A stretch of 16,210 bases of DNA from Candidatus Gastranaerophilales bacterium (lineage in GTDB: Bacteria; Cyanobacteriota; Vampirovibrionia; Gastranaerophilales; Gastranaerophilaceae), in assembly GCA_944323585.1 (NCBI GenBank), contig CALUTA010000019.1:1-16210 (forward strand). The letters are read 5' to 3'. Made by a program: the position numbers and the translations under genes. Position 1 is the stretch's first letter. Every line of letters starts with the position of its first letter. Under the pieces are notes generated by a model. The model did no database searches and was not told the origin of the DNA. It worked only from the letters and a program-made list of their open reading frames with translations. Below are positions 6,906 to 13,936 of this stretch, piece by piece.

Positions 6906-7943
6906 TTGAGTCTTATACAATTGTTTCGTAAAAAGAGTCATAATGCCTTATTTACAACACCATCACACGGTCAGAAGTTTTTCATTGTAAATAAATTCAG
7001 ACAATTTTACAAATTTGATATTTCAGAAACAGATACTCATAATCCGCAGGAGGCTCTCAAAAACGCTCAGGAAAAAGCGGCTAAAATATATGGCACAAAA
7101 TACACATGCTTTCTTACTAACGGCTCTTCAAGCGGGATTATAGCTTCTGTTCTTGCATCAACAGAAGCCGGTGACAATGTGCTTCTTCATGAAGACGCAC
7201 ATCAATCACATCTCAATGCTGTAAAACTTGCCGGATGCAATCCTGTTTTTTACAAATTGCAGGTTAATAAAGAGTGGGGCTGCTACAGCAAAAATTCACC
7301 TGAAATCTTAGAGCCTTATCTAAAAAATAATAAAATAAAAGCAGTTATCATTACTTCTCCAACGTATGAAGGCTTTGTTTCGGATATAAGTGCTATAAAA
7401 GCTTTGTGCAAAAAATACGGGGCATATTTAATTACAGATGAAGCGCACGGCGCACTTTATCCATTTTCTGATGAACTGCCGAAAAGCGCTGTCAAAATCT
7501 CTGATTTTACGGTCCAATCTCTCCACAAAACTGCAGGCGGACTTAATCCTACAGCACTCTTGCATTCAAATTGTGAAATTAATCCTGAAAAAGCCTTAAA
7601 TATGATAAATACGACATCTCCATCATATCCGCTTCTTGCAACAATTGAGGCTAATATCAATTTTTTAAACAGCTCAAAAGGAAAGAAAAAACTTAACGAA
7701 CTTCTTCAAAATCTTAAAAAACTAAAAGAAACCTGCACAAATGTAGAATTTGGAGGAGATGACATAACAAAACTTCTGGTAAAATCCAATAATCTTTCAG
7801 GAAATGAACTTTCAGAAAAACTTTATGAAGATTTTGGCATTGAAGATGAGAGAAACAACTCAAAAGCAGTATTATTGTTATGCGGGATAGGCACCTCCGC
7901 CAAACAACTTTCAAGGCTGCAAAAAGCACTTTTAAAAATGTAA
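6906..7943 (+). CDS. Short Orn/Lys/Arg decarboxylase-family PLP enzyme
   Basis: A fold-type I PLP enzyme resembling the major domain of arginine/lysine/ornithine decarboxylases of the SpeA/YaaO/CadA group. Motifs in order: TTPSHGQ (17-23, the PGH element), NPQEALKNAQEKAAKIYG (46-63), TNGSSSG (71-77, phosphate loop), HEDAHQS with His99 as the likely PLP-stacking residue, DEAHGA (178-183, with Asp178 for the pyridine nitrogen), and SLHKTAGGL with Lys208 as the Schiff-base lysine. TTSPSYPLLATIEA also matches the family. At 345 aa it is much shorter than the roughly 480-aa YaaO type: the C-terminal PF03711-type domain is lacking, and there is no N-terminal wing domain as in CadA. The TTG start at 6906 is supported by AAGAGG about eight bases upstream. 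Substrate unknown; polyamine or amino-acid decarboxylation is an inference. Confidence 0.85.
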   Translation: MSLIQLFRKKSHNALFTTPSHGQKFFIVNKFRQFYKFDISETDTHNPQEALKNAQEKAAKIYGTKYTCFLTNGSSSGIIASVLASTEAGDNVLLHEDAHQSHLNAVKLAGCNPVFYKLQVNKEWGCYSKNSPEILEPYLKNNKIKAVIITSPTYEGFVSDISAIKALCKKYGAYLITDEAHGALYPFSDELPKSAVKISDFTVQSLHKTAGGLNPTALLHSNCEINPEKALNMINTTSPSYPLLATIEANINFLNSSKGKKKLNELLQNLKKLKETCTNVEFGGDDITKLLVKSNNLSGNELSEKLYEDFGIEDERNNSKAVLLLCGIGTSAKQLSRLQKALLKM

Positions 7944-7982
7944 CAATTTGTAATAATTTAATGATATTTATTAAAGAATCAC

Positions 7983-8035
7983 GTAAATACAGCCGTTACC
8001 ATAGGTAAGAATATTTACTAACGAAAGGAAACGGC
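7983..8035 (+). promoter_or_regulatory. Inverted-repeat-rich leader of the 659-aa protein gene
   Basis: Several inverted repeats are packed just before the start. GTAAATA (7983-7989) faces TATTTAC (8012-8018), enclosing TTACC-ATA-GGTAA (7996-8008). GCCGTT (7992-7997) can instead pair with AACGGC (8030-8035), trapping the AAAGGA ribosome site (8024-8029) in the loop. The two folds share bases 7996-7997 and so compete. The ribosome site to ATG gap is long, 13 bases. A role in translation control is inference. Confidence 0.35.
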
Positions 8036-8042
8036 GTAAACT

Positions 8043-10022
8043 ATGGGAATGGCAGCATCACAAGCCAGATTGTTATCAATAACATCTCGTATGTCTGACA
8101 ATGAATTGCGGGCACAGTTGATTAATAATGCCAAAATACGCCTTACAGAAGATTCCTCTAAAGCAAGTGAAAAATATATCAGTGCATTAAACCAAACACA
8201 GCTTATGATGTCAAATAAAGATGCAAATGGTAATGATCTTTACCAGCAATTGACATTTAATAATTTAACAGCTTACAGTTCCTACAACAACCAGTACGGA
8301 TTGATTAACAAATCCGGCGAAATGGTTGTAAGTGAACTTGATGCCGCTAAATACGAAGATGCTATAAAAGCGGCAGAAGGAAACGAAGACACGGATGCAT
8401 TAACTGAATTTTTAAAACAGTACGGTTTGGAAAAAGATACGACTTCATATTGGGAATCAAACGGACTCAGTGACGATTTGAAAGCACGCTATGAAGGCGA
8501 TATTGAATATGATGAAAACGGAAACAGAGTATCCGGTCTTCATTATGGATACGAAATGTCAAAAACATCACAAGCCGCAGGTGTTTATGAACAGCTTCTT
8601 GATAATTATACAAAAGCAGATGATGATTACACAAGTGCTGTCATAAAAGAAATGAAAGAATCATTGTACACTCATGTTCCATCAGGTTTTAGCCCAACAA
8701 ATTATGAAACTATGTACAGCAGCGTAATGGATGGCTCACAAACCGGTGATATTCCAGATTCTCAGAAAGCATTGGATTTTATAGACACATTATTTAATGA
8801 ACTTGTCGATAGCGGTCAATTGCTGACTGAAGAAACAGATGCGAATGGAAATCTGCAAAATAGAGTATTTTATGAGAATATGGAATACTTGCTCAACGAC
8901 TCTATTGACTTTAACGGAGGCGGTAGCGCTACCATCACTAACCAGTTTGACATAACTCAAAATGAAGACGGTTCTTATAACATAGGAGGTAAATTCACAT
9001 TAACAAGCAACGGTTCCGGCGGATACACAGTAACAGGCAACACAACCTCAGATGGAGTTACATATACAGTAGGCTCCGTAAACGGTAATACCTTCACATA
9101 TTCATATACTGAAACTGAAGAAAATGAAGACGGATCAACAACAACGACCACCAAAAACGGAACCTGTACATTTGATCTGACAAACTCAGTGGCTGAAACA
9201 ACAGAAGATGCATCCACAGAAGAAGTCGCAGCTCAGGTTCAATATATATATAAATATTTTCACCAGAACATATTATCACAATTGAACAGAGATGCATTTG
9301 CGGATAGTGCACCTGAAGAAAAAGCTGCATTTGAAGCGGCAGCAAAACAATTATCAATATTTATTTTCGGATATGATATAGGCACACAGGATTATGACAA
9401 ACTTGACGACATGGAATGGATTTTGAACAGCGGCATCGAAACAACAAACCTTGACAGTACATCAACTGTAACAATTAATCAGACAATAGGCGGTGTCGAA
9501 CAGCCTGTAGAATATCAGACAAACTTTGAAGCAATTAAAGATATTTACCTTATAGAAAATATGATTGCTGAATACGGCGCACCCAAATACACCTGGATAG
9601 ACAAGAACAATCCGGATGAAAATGCGGATGCTAAAGCACAGTGGTATACAAACATTTTCAACAAAATGCAGGAAGACGGCTATCAAACAATATCTGAAGA
9701 ACTTGCCTCAAGCAGTGATTGGATACAATATGCCTTCGAAAGCGGATTGCTAAGCATGATTCAGGTAGACGATGAATTTCAATGGGTTTCAACAATGTAC
9801 TCAAACTGCAGCGATATAACCGAAGACACAATAGATTTACTTGTAACTCAGGCTGAAGCTGAATATACCAGAGAAACTAATAAAATTCAGGCGAAAGATA
9901 AACTTTACGACCTTGAATTGAAAAATATTGATACAGAACATGAAGCACTTCAAACCGAATATGATTCTATAAAATCAGCTCTGGACAAAAACGTTGAAAG
10001 AATGTTCAAATACTTTAGCTAA
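8043..10022 (+). CDS. Large acidic protein of unknown function with helical ends
   Basis: I do not recognise a named family. The 659-aa product has no signal peptide or membrane helix. Its N-terminus, MGMAASQARLLSITSRM, runs into a long helical, Asn/Ser/Leu-rich stretch (about 1-57). Its C-terminus (about 600-659) is strongly helical and heptad-like, with DLELKNIDTEHEALQTEY and ending KNVERMFKYFS. Between them lie acidic Asp/Glu/Tyr-rich segments and a Gly/Thr/Ser-rich beta-looking insert (about 290-385) with a run of five Thr near 366-370. Conserved-looking helical ends around a variable middle recall flagellin-type axial proteins or other substrates of non-Sec export, but that is an analogy only. 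I recall similar N- and C-termini in gut Melainabacteria-type genomes. It sits alone with an inverted-repeat-rich leader and is followed by a stem-loop. Confidence 0.85.
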   Translation: MGMAASQARLLSITSRMSDNELRAQLINNAKIRLTEDSSKASEKYISALNQTQLMMSNKDANGNDLYQQLTFNNLTAYSSYNNQYGLINKSGEMVVSELDAAKYEDAIKAAEGNEDTDALTEFLKQYGLEKDTTSYWESNGLSDDLKARYEGDIEYDENGNRVSGLHYGYEMSKTSQAAGVYEQLLDNYTKADDDYTSAVIKEMKESLYTHVPSGFSPTNYETMYSSVMDGSQTGDIPDSQKALDFIDTLFNELVDSGQLLTEETDANGNLQNRVFYENMEYLLNDSIDFNGGGSATITNQFDITQNEDGSYNIGGKFTLTSNGSGGYTVTGNTTSDGVTYTVGSVNGNTFTYSYTETEENEDGSTTTTTKNGTCTFDLTNSVAETTEDASTEEVAAQVQYIYKYFHQNILSQLNRDAFADSAPEEKAAFEAAAKQLSIFIFGYDIGTQDYDKLDDMEWILNSGIETTNLDSTSTVTINQTIGGVEQPVEYQTNFEAIKDIYLIENMIAEYGAPKYTWIDKNNPDENADAKAQWYTNIFNKMQEDGYQTISEELASSSDWIQYAFESGLLSMIQVDDEFQWVSTMYSNCSDITEDTIDLLVTQAEAEYTRETNKIQAKDKLYDLELKNIDTEHEALQTEYDSIKSALDKNVERMFKYFS

Positions 10023-10052
10023 AACAAGCGGAATATAGACTTTTAGCATTTT

Positions 10053-10090
10053 CTTTACATAATCTTAATCGATATAAAGATTATGTAAGG
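10053..10090. repeat. Long perfect stem-loop without a U-tract
   Basis: TTACATAATCTT (10055-10066) and AAGATTATGTAA (10077-10088) form a perfect 12-base-pair stem around a ten-base loop; two more pairs including one G-U extend it to 10053-10090. No T-run follows on either strand, so it is not a standard terminator. It lies 30 bases after the stop of the 659-aa gene. It could protect a 3' end, mark a processing site, or be a protein-binding palindrome upstream of the next gene. Confidence 0.7.
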
Positions 10091-10116
10091 AAATCCTGAT
10101 AAGCTCAATTTTGAAT

Positions 10117-10122
10117 TATAAT
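10117..10122 (+). promoter_or_regulatory. Candidate -10 box for the HEAT-like gene
   Basis: A perfect TATAAT lies 34 bases before the ATG at 10157, predicting a leader of about 28 bases. No good -35 match is seen 16-18 bases upstream. The stem-loop at 10053-10090 lies just upstream, where an activator or repressor could bind. Confidence 0.4.
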
Positions 10123-10146
10123 AAGAATATAGTTAAGAAAGAAATT

Positions 10147-10150
10147 GGAG
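10147..10150 (+). promoter_or_regulatory. Ribosome binding site that decides the 10157 start
   Basis: GGAG lies six bases before the ATG at 10157. An in-frame TTG at 10145-10147 overlaps this site and has no ribosome site of its own, so it is not the start. Confidence 0.65.
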
Positions 10151-10156
10151 ATTATC

Positions 10157-10441
10157 ATGGAATCAGTAAAAGAAATTCTTACAAAATTAGAAAATGCAGA
10201 TAATTCAGTAAAAAGCGAAGTCGAAAATATGCTTGTTAAATGCGGAACTTCAGCACTTCCACAGCTTGTAGACCAGCTTCAGGTAGTAAGAGGCATCAAA
10301 AGAGGTGTTGTTGCAATGACTTTAATCAGACTCGGTGACGCTTCTATTAAGTATCTAGAAAATGCTGCAAAACAAAATAAAGATTTTGAATGGGTTGCTG
10401 AATATCTGATTCGTGAAATCAAAGGCGAAATTGCCGCATAA
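10157..10441 (+). CDS. Small HEAT-repeat-like helical protein
   Basis: This 94-aa protein looks all-helical and soluble. The pattern is like one and a half to two HEAT/armadillo-type helix pairs: NSVKSEVENMLVKCG, then ALPQLVDQLQVV, then GVVAMTLIRLGDASIKYLENAA, then FEWVAEYLIREI. Glycine/proline breaks between amphipathic helices fit HEAT repeats (the PBS-lyase type). Such repeats serve as binding scaffolds, so a partner protein is likely but not identified. A longer reading from TTG at 10145 would add MEII but places the start inside the ribosome site. The gene has its own candidate promoter and terminator, so it is probably monocistronic. Confidence 0.8.
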   Translation: MESVKEILTKLENADNSVKSEVENMLVKCGTSALPQLVDQLQVVRGIKRGVVAMTLIRLGDASIKYLENAAKQNKDFEWVAEYLIREIKGEIAA

Positions 10442-10464
10442 GTTTGTAATTTTACATTTATATT

Positions 10465-10495
10465 AAAAAAGGACACTCAATATGTGTCCTTTTTT
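10465..10495 (+). terminator. Intrinsic terminator after the HEAT-like gene
   Basis: AAAAAAGGACAC (10465-10476) pairs with GTGTCCTTTTTT (10484-10495) around a seven-base loop. The A-rich left arm and T-rich right arm make it likely to act in both directions, though only plus-strand genes flank it. Confidence 0.93.
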
Positions 10496-10525
10496 GTGTG
10501 TACATAAAATATTTAGAATTATACA

Positions 10526-10554
10526 AAGACAAATTTAATAAATAATGATATAAT
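10526..10554 (+). promoter_or_regulatory. Extended -10 promoter giving a leaderless patatin mRNA
   Basis: TGATATAAT (10546-10554) is a perfect extended -10 element, and AAGACA (10526-10531), four of six matches to TTGACA, lies 17 bases upstream of the hexamer. The ATG of the patatin gene begins seven bases after the -10 box, which is where transcription itself should start. No Shine-Dalgarno is present. Confidence 0.65.
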
Positions 10555-10560
10555 CAACTT

Positions 10561-11778
10561 ATGAAAAACAAAGAATCTTTTAAATACACATGTCTATTTG
10601 GAGGCGGCGCAATCCGAGGGGCAGCGTATGCCGGAACAGTAAAAGCAATGGAAGAACTCGGAATTAATCCGCATACAATAGCAGGTTCGTCAGTAGGTTC
10701 AGTAATCGGCGGTCTGCTTGCACTTGGTTATACAGCAGACGAATTGGATGATATTTTTATAAAATTCAATTTTGAAATGTTTAGAGATGTTCAGATTTCG
10801 CTCGGCCCGAAATTTGCGCTGAGTAAGGGCGAGCTGTTCCTGGACTGGATAAGAGAACTTATAGAACAAAAATTCTATGGGGAAAAATATAAAAAAGGAA
10901 CACATAAAGCCGTTACCTTCAAGGATATAGAAAAAGATTTAATTATCATCACCACTGATTTATCAAGCTTTGAATGCAAAGAGTTTTCAAGATATGAAAC
11001 ACCTGACTTTGAAATAGCTGCAGCAATAAGAATTTCCTGCAGTATGCCCGGCCTCATGCGGCCAATAGAATATAACAACAGAACGCTTGTAGACGGCGAT
11101 CTGCAAAAAAGCTGGCCAATGTGGAAACTTTCAAAACATCTTGCTCCTGTTAAAGAAAGGATTCTGGAATTTCGTCTGGAGGGCGATTTTGAAGGAAACG
11201 ATAAAAACATGATTGAATATCTTAATTCACTCTATGCCTTTACAACATCAATGGCAACAAAATTCATTATTGATATCTACGGGCAAAAAGACATGTTTGA
11301 CTATATTGTGATAAACACAGGCGAAACAAATATCGTCGACTTTAATATGCCTGAAGATAAACGTAAAGAACTTATGCAAATAGGTTATGACTGCACCATT
11401 AACTATTTTAAAAATGAACTTCCTATAAAAAAACAAAAACTTCTATCTATGTATAGTCTTATACATGACAAACTGGTAAAGATTCACAAACATCTGAAAC
11501 GCAAAAATATTCTTAAAGCAAAATCCTTAACATCAGAACTCTTTATTGATTTATGCGATTGTAAAGATAAAATGGAGCAAAAATTTTATGCTGAAATTGT
11601 AGCGTTTAAAGATATTTTCTTTGAAAATATTCAATATCCTCCGCTTTTTGGAAAAACAACTTTGAATAATGAAGAGAAAATTATATCCAGCATTGGCTTA
11701 ATCATTAACAGCCTAAAGTTTAAAACAGAAGAATTAAATGCCTATTTGGAAGAATTTCAAATGCCATGCACAGTGTAA
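10561..11778 (+). CDS. Patatin-like phospholipase/acyl hydrolase
   Basis: A serine lipase of the patatin family, with a Ser-Asp dyad that cleaves acyl chains from phospholipids or other lipids. The oxyanion-hole loop GGGAIRG is at 14-20, the nucleophile elbow GSSVG at 42-46 with Ser44, and the catalytic aspartate in LVDGD at Asp178. The catalytic half fills residues 1 to about 210. The remaining 195 residues are helical and Lys-rich without a recognised domain. No signal peptide is seen, so it appears cytoplasmic or peripheral at the membrane, as for many bacterial patatins (RssA type); the substrate is unknown. Some patatins are secreted effectors, but nothing here shows that. The ATG lies at the predicted transcription start and no ribosome site precedes it. 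Confidence 0.93.
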   Translation: MKNKESFKYTCLFGGGAIRGAAYAGTVKAMEELGINPHTIAGSSVGSVIGGLLALGYTADELDDIFIKFNFEMFRDVQISLGPKFALSKGELFLDWIRELIEQKFYGEKYKKGTHKAVTFKDIEKDLIIITTDLSSFECKEFSRYETPDFEIAAAIRISCSMPGLMRPIEYNNRTLVDGDLQKSWPMWKLSKHLAPVKERILEFRLEGDFEGNDKNMIEYLNSLYAFTTSMATKFIIDIYGQKDMFDYIVINTGETNIVDFNMPEDKRKELMQIGYDCTINYFKNELPIKKQKLLSMYSLIHDKLVKIHKHLKRKNILKAKSLTSELFIDLCDCKDKMEQKFYAEIVAFKDIFFENIQYPPLFGKTTLNNEEKIISSIGLIINSLKFKTEELNAYLEEFQMPCTV

Positions 11779-11786
11779 AGAAATTA

Positions 11787-11815
11787 TTGACAATAAGCCG
11801 TTTTTCAAATAAAAT
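11787..11815 (+). promoter_or_regulatory. Strong promoter of the tRNA-Leu gene
   Basis: A perfect TTGACA (11787-11792) and TAAAAT (11810-11815) are spaced by exactly 17 bases. Transcription would begin near 11822, about 18 bases before the mature tRNA 5' end. It is the closest to consensus in the window, as expected for a stable-RNA gene. Confidence 0.85.
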
Positions 11816-11839
11816 TGAAAAGTAATTGAATAAGCGCCG

Positions 11840-11926
11840 GCCCTGATGGCGGAATCGGTAGACGCGTTGGACTTAAAATCCAATTGGGTGAATAACTCAG
11901 TGCCAGTTCAAGTCTGGCTCAGGGCA
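11840..11926 (+). tRNA. tRNA-Leu, anticodon UAA
   Basis: The 87-base molecule folds fully: acceptor GCCCTGA/TCAGGGC with discriminator A, a D arm with GGTAGACGC, an anticodon stem TTGGA/TCCAA around CTTAAAA (anticodon TAA in DNA), a long class II variable arm (TGGGT/ACTCA), and a T arm GCCAG/CTGGC with loop TTCAAGT. The A discriminator and long variable arm are leucine identity marks. The 3' CCA is not encoded; AGTA follows, so a CCA-adding enzyme is needed. UAA reads TTA and TTG, codons common in this A+T-rich DNA. Confidence 0.97.
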
Positions 11927-11929
11927 AGT

Positions 11930-11957
11930 AAAAGACTTCTTTAGGGAAGTCTTTTTT
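11930..11957 (+). terminator. Intrinsic terminator of the tRNA-Leu gene
   Basis: AAAAGACTTC (11930-11939) pairs with GAAGTCTTTT (11946-11955) around a six-base loop and ends in a six-T run. It begins four bases after the tRNA 3' end, so the tRNA is a single-gene transcript. Confidence 0.93.
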
Positions 11958-12022
11958 ATTACAATTTCTTAACATTTAATAAATATAAAGCAATTTTTGC
12001 AAATTGATATACTTATTATATA

Positions 12023-12028
12023 TATAAT
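12023..12028 (+). promoter_or_regulatory. Candidate -10 box for the EF-hand-like gene
   Basis: TATAAT sits within an alternating TA run (12017-12032). The nearest -35-like sequence is TTGCAA (11997-12002), 20 bases upstream. The following leader holds AGAGGG, a good ribosome site before the ATG at 12050. The repetitive TA context makes the exact hexamer uncertain. Confidence 0.4.
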
Positions 12029-12049
12029 ATATAACAGAGGGTATAGAAA

Positions 12050-12928
12050 ATGAGTTTAAAATTTAATCTGGATACTTTTGGACAAAATCTGCAAAAAGTC
12101 GGACAGGGTTTAATGCAAGGCGGTCTTTTAATAGGAACCACAAGCATGATTCACCGAGGCGGATTTTACGGCTCTAGCATCTGGGGTTGCGGCGGAGGTT
12201 TTATGACCGGCGGCTGCATGCCTCCTTTAAATATATGGCATCCAATGTACGGCCCTCCGTCTAATCCATATCTTACGCAACAAGGGCTTAATATTGCATA
12301 CCAGCAAGGCGCTGCCAGAATGGCACAAATTATGCAGGAAATGAACAACCCGCAAATACCGGAGGTTCAAGAGTCAACTCAGCCATCTCCGCAGAATGTT
12401 ACACCTGAAATAGGGAAGCAGCTTGATCAGGCATTGCAAAACCAGGGCGAATACTCACTCGTTTCAAATGAGTGGACAAAGTTAAACGAGAAAGCAGAAA
12501 AAACTCCGGAGGAAGAAGAAACTCTAAAAACAGTGTATGATAATTCTATACAAACAACAGCTTCTTCATACCTGAAATTTATTGACCAAAAATTAGGCAC
12601 AGATGATAACAAATTGACAAAAGACGAATTCACCAACTATATTATCTATTCAACAATAGGAGAAAACGCAACTGCAGAACAAAAAGCGAAGATTAAAACC
12701 TTTGCAGACAATGCATTTGCAAATCTAAACCTTAATAACGACGACAAGATAAGTGCTGAAGAAATTGCGGATTTATTAAAATATATAGACGCATCAACAG
12801 ACGGCAAACTTGACGGCAAAATAACCAGTGAAGGTTTTGGACTGGCAATTGAAAAAATCATAAAACCTGCACAAGCTCAGGGCAATTCTTTATTTGAGAA
12901 ATTTCCGCTAATGGGAGGTAATGAATAA
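12050..12928 (+). CDS. Gly-rich protein with EF-hand-like repeats, function unknown
   Basis: A 292-aa protein. The N-terminal 60 residues are rich in glycine and include GGFYGSSIWGCGGGFMTGG (37-55) and a mildly hydrophobic stretch at 21-35; there is no standard signal peptide. A Pro/Gln-rich linker (about 68-118) follows, then an acidic helical C-terminal half with EF-hand-like calcium loops. The best loop runs Asn227, Asn229, Asp231, Lys233, Ile234 to Glu238, matching positions 1, 3, 5, 7, 8 and 12. Two weaker ones are GTDDNKLTKDEF (183-194) and STDGKLDGKITSEGF (249-263); in the latter the Glu is one place early. Calcium binding is therefore possible, not certain. I recognise no named family. 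Its last 21 bases overlap the end of csaB on the other strand. Confidence 0.85.
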   Translation: MSLKFNLDTFGQNLQKVGQGLMQGGLLIGTTSMIHRGGFYGSSIWGCGGGFMTGGCMPPLNIWHPMYGPPSNPYLTQQGLNIAYQQGAARMAQIMQEMNNPQIPEVQESTQPSPQNVTPEIGKQLDQALQNQGEYSLVSNEWTKLNEKAEKTPEEEETLKTVYDNSIQTTASSYLKFIDQKLGTDDNKLTKDEFTNYIIYSTIGENATAEQKAKIKTFADNAFANLNLNNDDKISAEEIADLLKYIDASTDGKLDGKITSEGFGLAIEKIIKPAQAQGNSLFEKFPLMGGNE

Positions 12929-13936
12929 TTTTTCAATTCCTGACCAATCTAGATGTTTTGAACTTGCGAAATCTTTTAATTTTGAGGAATTAAGAGATTT
13001 TAATTTGTAAAAAAGTTCATCATAGCTGTTATTATCTGATTCAAGCGAAATAAGCGGTATAGAAGCCTCTTCTGCAAGTTTTTCCACCTTTATATCATAA
13101 TTTATACCTGCAGTCTTAACACCGGCCTTTAAAGCCGCAATAACTGCGTGAAATCTCATAGCAATCATACAATCAAGCTGGGCAATACGTTTAAATGTTT
13201 CTGTTCTGTTTTTATAATAGATTACTTTTGTATCAACATCAGGGCATTTATTTTTTAAAATATTCTCGAAATGCAAACAAATCTCTTTATCCAGAGCTTC
13301 CTGAAAAACAAAAAGTTCTATTTTACGATTCGAAAAATGTTTAAGAATATTATCTGCAAGCTCATTCAAGAATTTTTCATTAACAGAAGAAAATGCTCTT
13401 AATTGAATGCCAACCGCAAAATTTTTCGGCACATCCGATATTTTGATATTATAAACAGGATCATTAACCTGAACAGCATTAATTCCCCAGCTTTGCAAAA
13501 GTTCATAACTTTTCTTATCTCTTACTGACACATACCTGACCCTTGAAAGTACAGATTTAACTATTTTCTGTGAAATCTTGCGTTTTAAAGGTCCAATACC
13601 TTGCGCAAAAACAATTACATCCTTTTCAAAAAACAAAGCACAAGAAATTACAAAAGAATAATACAATAGACTTTTAAGACTTGTAACATCTTGCAAAAGG
13701 CTTCCACCGCCCGACACAAGAATGTCAGATGCCGAAATGGCTCTTAAAACGCTTTTTATATCAAAATTTTTAACCGCCTTTACACCGTAATCAGCGGATG
13801 TCTTTGAAGGATTTGCAGAAATAACCGTAATATCAGAATTCAGCGACTTCAATTTGTCGCATAAAACAGACAGAATTGCATCATCTCCAAAATTATCAAA
13901 TCCGTAATATCCTGATATTACGACTTTTTTAGGCAT
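12908..13936 (-). CDS. csaB: Polysaccharide pyruvyl transferase, CsaB type
   Basis: The family moves the enolpyruvyl group of phosphoenolpyruvate to a sugar, typically ManNAc in secondary cell-wall polymer, making the ketal that S-layer SLH domains bind. At 342 aa the length fits. Family motifs: ISGYYGFDNFGDDAIL (7-22), VSGGGSLLQD (74-83), AQGIGPL (111-117), and MRFHAVIAALKAGV (260-273), the R-x-H element of the active site, followed by YDIKVEKLAEE. The ATG at 13936 is chosen because AGGAGG lies five bases upstream; an upstream in-frame ATG at 13969 would extend deep into the kinase gene. The start overlaps the kinase stop by eight bases (ATGCCTAA), indicating coupled translation. It is the last gene of the operon, and no terminator is visible after it. 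No SLH-domain protein is in the window. Confidence 0.9.
   Translation of the reverse strand: MPKKVVISGYYGFDNFGDDAILSVLCDKLKSLNSDITVISANPSKTSADYGVKAVKNFDIKSVLRAISASDILVSGGGSLLQDVTSLKSLLYYSFVISCALFFEKDVIVFAQGIGPLKRKISQKIVKSVLSRVRYVSVRDKKSYELLQSWGINAVQVNDPVYNIKISDVPKNFAVGIQLRAFSSVNEKFLNELADNILKHFSNRKIELFVFQEALDKEICLHFENILKNKCPDVDTKVIYYKNRTETFKRIAQLDCMIAMRFHAVIAALKAGVKTAGINYDIKVEKLAEEASIPLISLESDNNSYDELFYKLKSLNSSKLKDFASSKHLDWSGIEKLFITSH

Noticed and set aside
9106..9160. Thr/Glu codon-repeat tract in the 659-aa gene as a slippage or phase-variation site
   Set aside because: The repeats are imperfect codons (mixed ACA, ACG, ACC), with no homopolymer or exact short tandem repeat long enough to suggest slippage.
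10145..10156. TTG start giving a 98-aa HEAT-like protein
   Set aside because: The TTG overlaps the GGAG ribosome site that serves the ATG at 10157.
11840..11960. tRNA-Leu as an integration (att) site
   Set aside because: No integrase, no repeated tRNA 3' end and no phage-like gene nearby; ordinary genes lie on both sides.
12016..12032. Alternating TA run as a microsatellite or DNA-unwinding element
   Set aside because: It is short, lies at the expected -10 position of the next gene, and no DnaA boxes accompany it.
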